From positions 62,001 through 126,000 of the forward strand of contig NZ_JBEEAC010000021.1 in assembly GCF_040120695.1 (NCBI RefSeq): DNA of 64,000 nucleotides, given 5' to 3'. Below the pieces are notes generated by a model. That model made no database searches and was not told the DNA's origin. It saw only the letters and a program-made list of their open reading frames with translations. How positions within the stretch are numbered: the first letter of the stretch is position 1; each line of letters begins with the position of its first letter. Origin of the DNA: Plantactinospora sp040120695. Lineage in GTDB: Bacteria; Actinomycetota; Actinomycetes; Mycobacteriales; Micromonosporaceae. Of the stretch, positions 60,969-64,000 are shown one piece after another. Both the position numbers and the translations under genes were made by a program.

Positions 60969-61997
60969 TCAGGGCAGCAGGCCAAGTTCCCCGAGAGTCT
61001 TCCGGGCCGCTTCGGATCCCGGCTCCAGGGTGTCGACCGGCACTCCCGACCAACTCGCCGCACAGAGCGCGGCCAGTGCGGCCATCCTCGTACCCTCCCC
61101 GGTGAGAACCGTCGGACCGCCGTCGACCACCTGCCAGCCGGCGCCGGCCCCTTCGGCGGGATCGGCGCTCAGCCGGGCGACCCGGGCCGGGTCGAAGAGG
61201 CCGCCCAGGTCGCTCGCCACGAAGTCCGGCCGGGCCGACGGCGCCGCGCGCAGCAGGTCGACCGGCGCCGACACCCCGGTGAGTACCAGCAGACTTTCCA
61301 TCCCGGCCCGGACCGCGCCCTCGATGTCGGTGTCCAGACGGTCGCCGACCACCAACGGGCGGGCCGCACCGAACCGCCGGGCGGCGGCGGTGAACAGCGC
61401 CGGCTCCGGCTTGCCGACCACCACGTCGGGGTCGCGGGCGAGCGCGGTACGCACCGCCGCGACCAGTGAGCCGTTTCCGGGCACCGGACCACGGGCGGTC
61501 GGCAGTGTCCGGTCCGTGTTGGTCACGAACCAGTCCGCGCCGGCCCGTATCGCCAGGGCCGCCTCGGCGAGCTCCGCCCAGCCGACCTCCGGCCCGTAGC
61601 CCTGCACCACCGCCACCGGCGCGTCCTCCAGCCGGGAGACGGGACGCAACCCGACGTCACGTACCTCGGTCCGGAGTGCCTCTGCCCCGACCACCAGCAC
61701 CGGAGAGTCCGGTGGAAACCGGTGGGCCAGCAACTCCGCCGCGGCGGCCGCCGAGGTGAGCACCTCCTGCGGCCGCACGGTGAGCCCCATCCCGGTGAGC
61801 AGCGCGGCGACCTCGTCGGCGCGCCGGGAGGCGTTGTTCGTCGCGTACGCCAGCGGCTTGCCCTCGGCGTGCAGCCGGCCGACCGCGGCGACCGCCGTCA
61901 CGATCGGCCGGTCGACGAGATAGACCACACCGTCCAGATCGAAGATCACCAGTTCGTACGCGTCGACCAGCCGGCCGCCCGGCGAGGAGTGGCTCAC
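60969..61997 (-). CDS. HAD-superfamily IIA sugar/glycerol-phosphatase (NagD-like)
   Basis: Phosphatase of 342 residues. HAD motif I FDLDGVVYLVDRP (about residue 19), motif II ATNNASRR (Thr/Asn), a IIA-type cap, then the lysine in VVGKPEPALF and motif IV PLVVGDRLDTDIEGA. The last 80 residues are an extra C-terminal region found in actinobacterial homologues (VVDGGPTVLTGEGTRMAALA). The substrate is probably a small phosphorylated metabolite such as phosphoglycolate or glycerol phosphate; not decidable. GTG 61997 overlaps the TPR gene stop (GTGA). Confidence 0.92.
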   Translation of the reverse strand: MSHSSPGGRLVDAYELVIFDLDGVVYLVDRPIVTAVAAVGRLHAEGKPLAYATNNASRRADEVAALLTGMGLTVRPQEVLTSAAAAAELLAHRFPPDSPVLVVGAEALRTEVRDVGLRPVSRLEDAPVAVVQGYGPEVGWAELAEAALAIRAGADWFVTNTDRTLPTARGPVPGNGSLVAAVRTALARDPDVVVGKPEPALFTAAARRFGAARPLVVGDRLDTDIEGAVRAGMESLLVLTGVSAPVDLLRAAPSARPDFVASDLGGLFDPARVARLSADPAEGAGAGWQVVDGGPTVLTGEGTRMAALAALCAASWSGVPVDTLEPGSEAARKTLGELGLLP

Positions 61998-64000
61998 GAT
62001 TCCGCGCCACGCACCGGAGGCACCGTGCGGTCAGCCTCAGCCACCTCCGCGTCCTCTCCGGTGTCCGTGCTCGGCTCGCTCGGCTCAGGATCGGCGGGCG
62101 CCAGGGCCGTCTCGGCCCCCGGTGTCGGCGCGTCCCCGTCGTTCAGCTCCACATCGACCGGCTCCGCGTCGGTCAACTCCGAGTCGATCGGCTCCGCATC
62201 GCCGACCGGTCGAGCCTCCTCGACCCCGGCCGCGTCGTCCCCGACCTCGTTATCGGCCTCGCCCTCGGCGTCGTCCTCGTCCTCGTCGCTTTCCAGCACG
62301 ACGCCGTCGAGCTCCAGCAGCCGCTCGGCGGCGTCGGTCTCACCGAACTCGTCCACCTCGGCCGCCCTGGCGAACCACTCCCGCGCCTCCTCCGCCCGGT
62401 CCACCGCGAGCAGCGCGTCGGCGTACGCGTAACGCAGCCGGGCCGTCCACGGCTCGGCCTGCGCGGCGGTCAGTTCACGCACCTGGAGCATCGCCACTGC
62501 CGCGTCGCCCTGGCCCATGTCGCTACGGGCCCCGGCCGCCACGATCAACAACTCCACCGCCCCGGCCGCATCCAGCGACTCGCGGTCGGCGCCCCGGTAG
62601 AGGTCGATCGCGCGCTCCGGACGCCCGAGCGCCCGCTCACAGTCAGCGATCACCGCCAGGTGGGTCTGCCGCCCGCTCATCCGGTGGTACGTCCGGAGTT
62701 CGGCGATGGCGGTCTGCCACTCACCCGCCCGGTACGCCGCCAGCCCGACCGCCTCCCGCACGGGTGCGATCCGGGCAGCCAGCCGCCGCGCGGCAAGCGC
62801 GTGCTCCAGAGCCAGGCCCGGGTCCTCGTCGATCAGCACTCCGGTCGCGACGAGATGCCGCGCGACCGTATCCGCGACCGGCTTGGCCAGCGAGAGAAGC
62901 TCCGCTCGTACCGCACTGTCGAGATCCGTGGCAACGATCTCCTCCGGCAGGGTAGGGCCGGCGACGTCCCCGGCAGCACCCGGGCGGTCGGAGCGGTCAC
63001 GTCGATCCTGGCCGCCGGAGCGGGTGTAGCCAGCGTCGTCCCCACCGGTTCCGTTCCGGCCCGACGGGCCGGTCCCCTGCCGAGGTTTCCGGTCACGCCG
63101 GCCCTCGTCGGCACGGCCACGGTCGGCACGGTCGGCACCAGCCGGCCGGAAGCCCTCCCGGGCAGCGCCCCGGCCGTCCCGGTCCGACCTGCGGAAACCG
63201 CCACGGTCGCCATCACGCGCACCGTCCCGGTCCGAACCTCGGAAGCTGCCTTCCCGGCCTCGGCCGTCGAACCCACGACGACCCGCGTCGTCGCCGAAGC
63301 GCCGCCCGGCGCCACGCTGGTCCGCGCCGCCCGACGGTCCGCCACGGTGGTCACCGCCGCGTCCGCCTTCACCGCCGGACCCCCGGTCCGAGCGTCCCCG
63401 GTAGCCGCTCTCGCCCCGGTAACCACCGTCCCGCCGGTCGTCGCGGTAGCCGGCGCCACGCGCGTCGCCACCGCCCCGTCGGTCGTCGCCCCGCCGGTCG
63501 TCGCGGTAGCCGGCGCCACGGCCATCGCCACCACCCCGTCGGTCGTCACGGAAGCCGGGCCGGGAGCCGCCCCGGAAGCCACCGCTCTCGCCCCGGTAGC
63601 CACCACGCCGATCGTCACCACCGGAGCCACCGCCCCGACCCTGGTAGCCACCACCGCGCCGATCGTCACCACCGGAGTAACCCCGGTAGCCGCCGCCGGC
63701 ACCTCGGGACTCGCCGCGCCGGCCCTCGTCTCGGGGACGGCCACCACGCGGGTCACGGTCGCCCCGCCGGTCGTCTCGGAAGTCACCGCCCCGTGAGGAG
63801 TAGTCGGTACGGGGGCGACGGTCACCGCGGCTGGAGTCGTCCCGTCCTCCGGACTGGTACCCCCGCTCGCGGTAGCCACCGTCCCTGTCGGTGCCATCAC
63901 GCGGGCCCGTGCCGGCCGGACGGTTGTCCTGGCGTCCGGCCGTGCGTCCCGAGCCGAAGTCGTCGTCCCGGCGCCCGTCACCACCCCGGTAGCCACCCTG
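61994..64000 (-). CDS. TPR-containing protein with Gly/Arg/Asp-rich N-terminal region, 5' end beyond right edge
   Basis: Open to the window edge, 668 codons present. From about 62990 to 64000 the protein is a low-complexity run of GYRGG, DDRRGG and RDGGYRG units. Then a helical repeat domain follows (LPEEIVATDLDSAVRAELLS; LALEHALAARRLAARIAPVR; GEWQTAIAELRTYHRMSGRQ; GRPERAIDLY; DRAEEAREWFARAAEVDEFG), typical of tetratricopeptide repeats. An acidic C-terminal tail of about 90 residues (ESDEDEDDAEGEADNE) ends the protein. No start codon occurs in the long N-terminal frame inside the window, so the start lies outside. The RGG/RDD arm suggests RNA binding or condensate formation; inference only. 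Confidence 0.8.
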   Translation of the reverse strand, partial: QGGYRGGDGRRDDDFGSGRTAGRQDNRPAGTGPRDGTDRDGGYRERGYQSGGRDDSSRGDRRPRTDYSSRGGDFRDDRRGDRDPRGGRPRDEGRRGESRGAGGGYRGYSGGDDRRGGGYQGRGGGSGGDDRRGGYRGESGGFRGGSRPGFRDDRRGGGDGRGAGYRDDRRGDDRRGGGDARGAGYRDDRRDGGYRGESGYRGRSDRGSGGEGGRGGDHRGGPSGGADQRGAGRRFGDDAGRRGFDGRGREGSFRGSDRDGARDGDRGGFRRSDRDGRGAAREGFRPAGADRADRGRADEGRRDRKPRQGTGPSGRNGTGGDDAGYTRSGGQDRRDRSDRPGAAGDVAGPTLPEEIVATDLDSAVRAELLSLAKPVADTVARHLVATGVLIDEDPGLALEHALAARRLAARIAPVREAVGLAAYRAGEWQTAIAELRTYHRMSGRQTHLAVIADCERALGRPERAIDLYRGADRESLDAAGAVELLIVAAGARSDMGQGDAAVAMLQVRELTAAQAEPWTARLRYAYADALLAVDRAEEAREWFARAAEVDEFGETDAAERLLELDGVVLESDEDEDDAEGEADNEVGDDAAGVEEARPVGDAEPIDSELTDAEPVDVELNDGDAPTPGAETALAPADPEPSEPSTDTGEDAEVAEADRTVPPVRGAES

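Noticed and set aside
62660..63796. Plus-strand frame with repeated APPVVAVAG and TTAPIVTTG units
   Set aside because: Mirror image of the Gly/Arg-rich repeats of the TPR gene; the minus frame continues seamlessly into a TPR domain, the plus frame into nothing.
62950..64000. Possible CRISPR array or minisatellite
   Set aside because: Repeats are short, degenerate, without spacers and keep one reading frame; they encode low-complexity protein.

Overview
The window is high-GC actinobacterial chromosome. GTG starts, GTGA/ATGA start-stop overlaps and the gene order der-cmk-rluB-scpB-scpA-parA-xerD-ald-nudix-pyrG-(envelope genes)-steB-steA-recN-nadK-tlyA suggest a Micromonosporaceae-like or related filamentous actinomycete. 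This assignment is inference; no species marker is present.

Region 1 (1 to about 14.6 kb) is a decayed natural-product locus. On the minus strand lie three SDR oxidoreductases (one cut by the window edge) and two acyl-CoA dehydrogenase-like subunits, tightly overlapped. Divergent from them, across a 135-base promoter region with a perfect 12-base palindrome, is a two-module NRPS (partial C, A-T-C-A-T-C, no thioesterase) followed by a stand-alone carrier protein. A class III aminotransferase gene broken by several lesions comes next. It is followed on the other strand by a cobalamin-type radical SAM protein with the cysteine signature of RiPP maturation enzymes, and by a second stand-alone carrier protein whose gene carries a one-base insertion at the phosphopantetheine motif.

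Region 2 (about 14.8 to 34.1 kb) is a plant-polysaccharide utilisation cassette. It has a LacI-family repressor, a lipoprotein-binding ABC importer without its own ATPase, a DUF624 protein, and glycoside hydrolases of families GH39, GH43, GH51, GH127, GH95, GH36 and GH120. Three copies of a TTATCG(A/C)TAA-like operator lie in front of the repressor, the binding protein/GH95 divergon and GH120, so the cassette looks like one regulon. The set fits removal of arabinose, xylose, galactose and L-galactose/L-fucose-type side groups from complex arabinoxylan or arabinogalactan. The cassette sits between an N-terminal piece (14.73-14.81 kb) and a more C-terminal piece (34.10-34.52 kb) of the same kind of transposase, both in the same orientation. 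The next gene of its left operon is cut at that junction. GH127 has lost about 170 internal residues, and a permease remnant lies before GH36.

Region 3 (34.5-35.15 kb) holds a C-terminal tyrosine-recombinase remnant facing the 3' end of a tRNA-Pro(GGG) gene with a strong terminator. This is the scar of an integrative element.

Region 4 (35.3-64.0 kb) is stable chromosomal backbone, nearly all on the minus strand: ribosome assembly (Der, RluB, TlyA), chromosome organisation (ScpA, ScpB, ParA-like, XerD-like), nucleotide metabolism (Cmk, PyrG, NadK), DNA repair (RecN), alanine dehydrogenase, and an envelope/cell-separation block (SteA, SteB, a MurJ-like flippase, a MraY-like protein, a GT4 glycosyltransferase and a large membrane protein). 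The right edge cuts a TPR protein with a long Gly/Arg/Asp-rich N-terminus. Several backbone genes carry in-frame tandem-repeat expansions.
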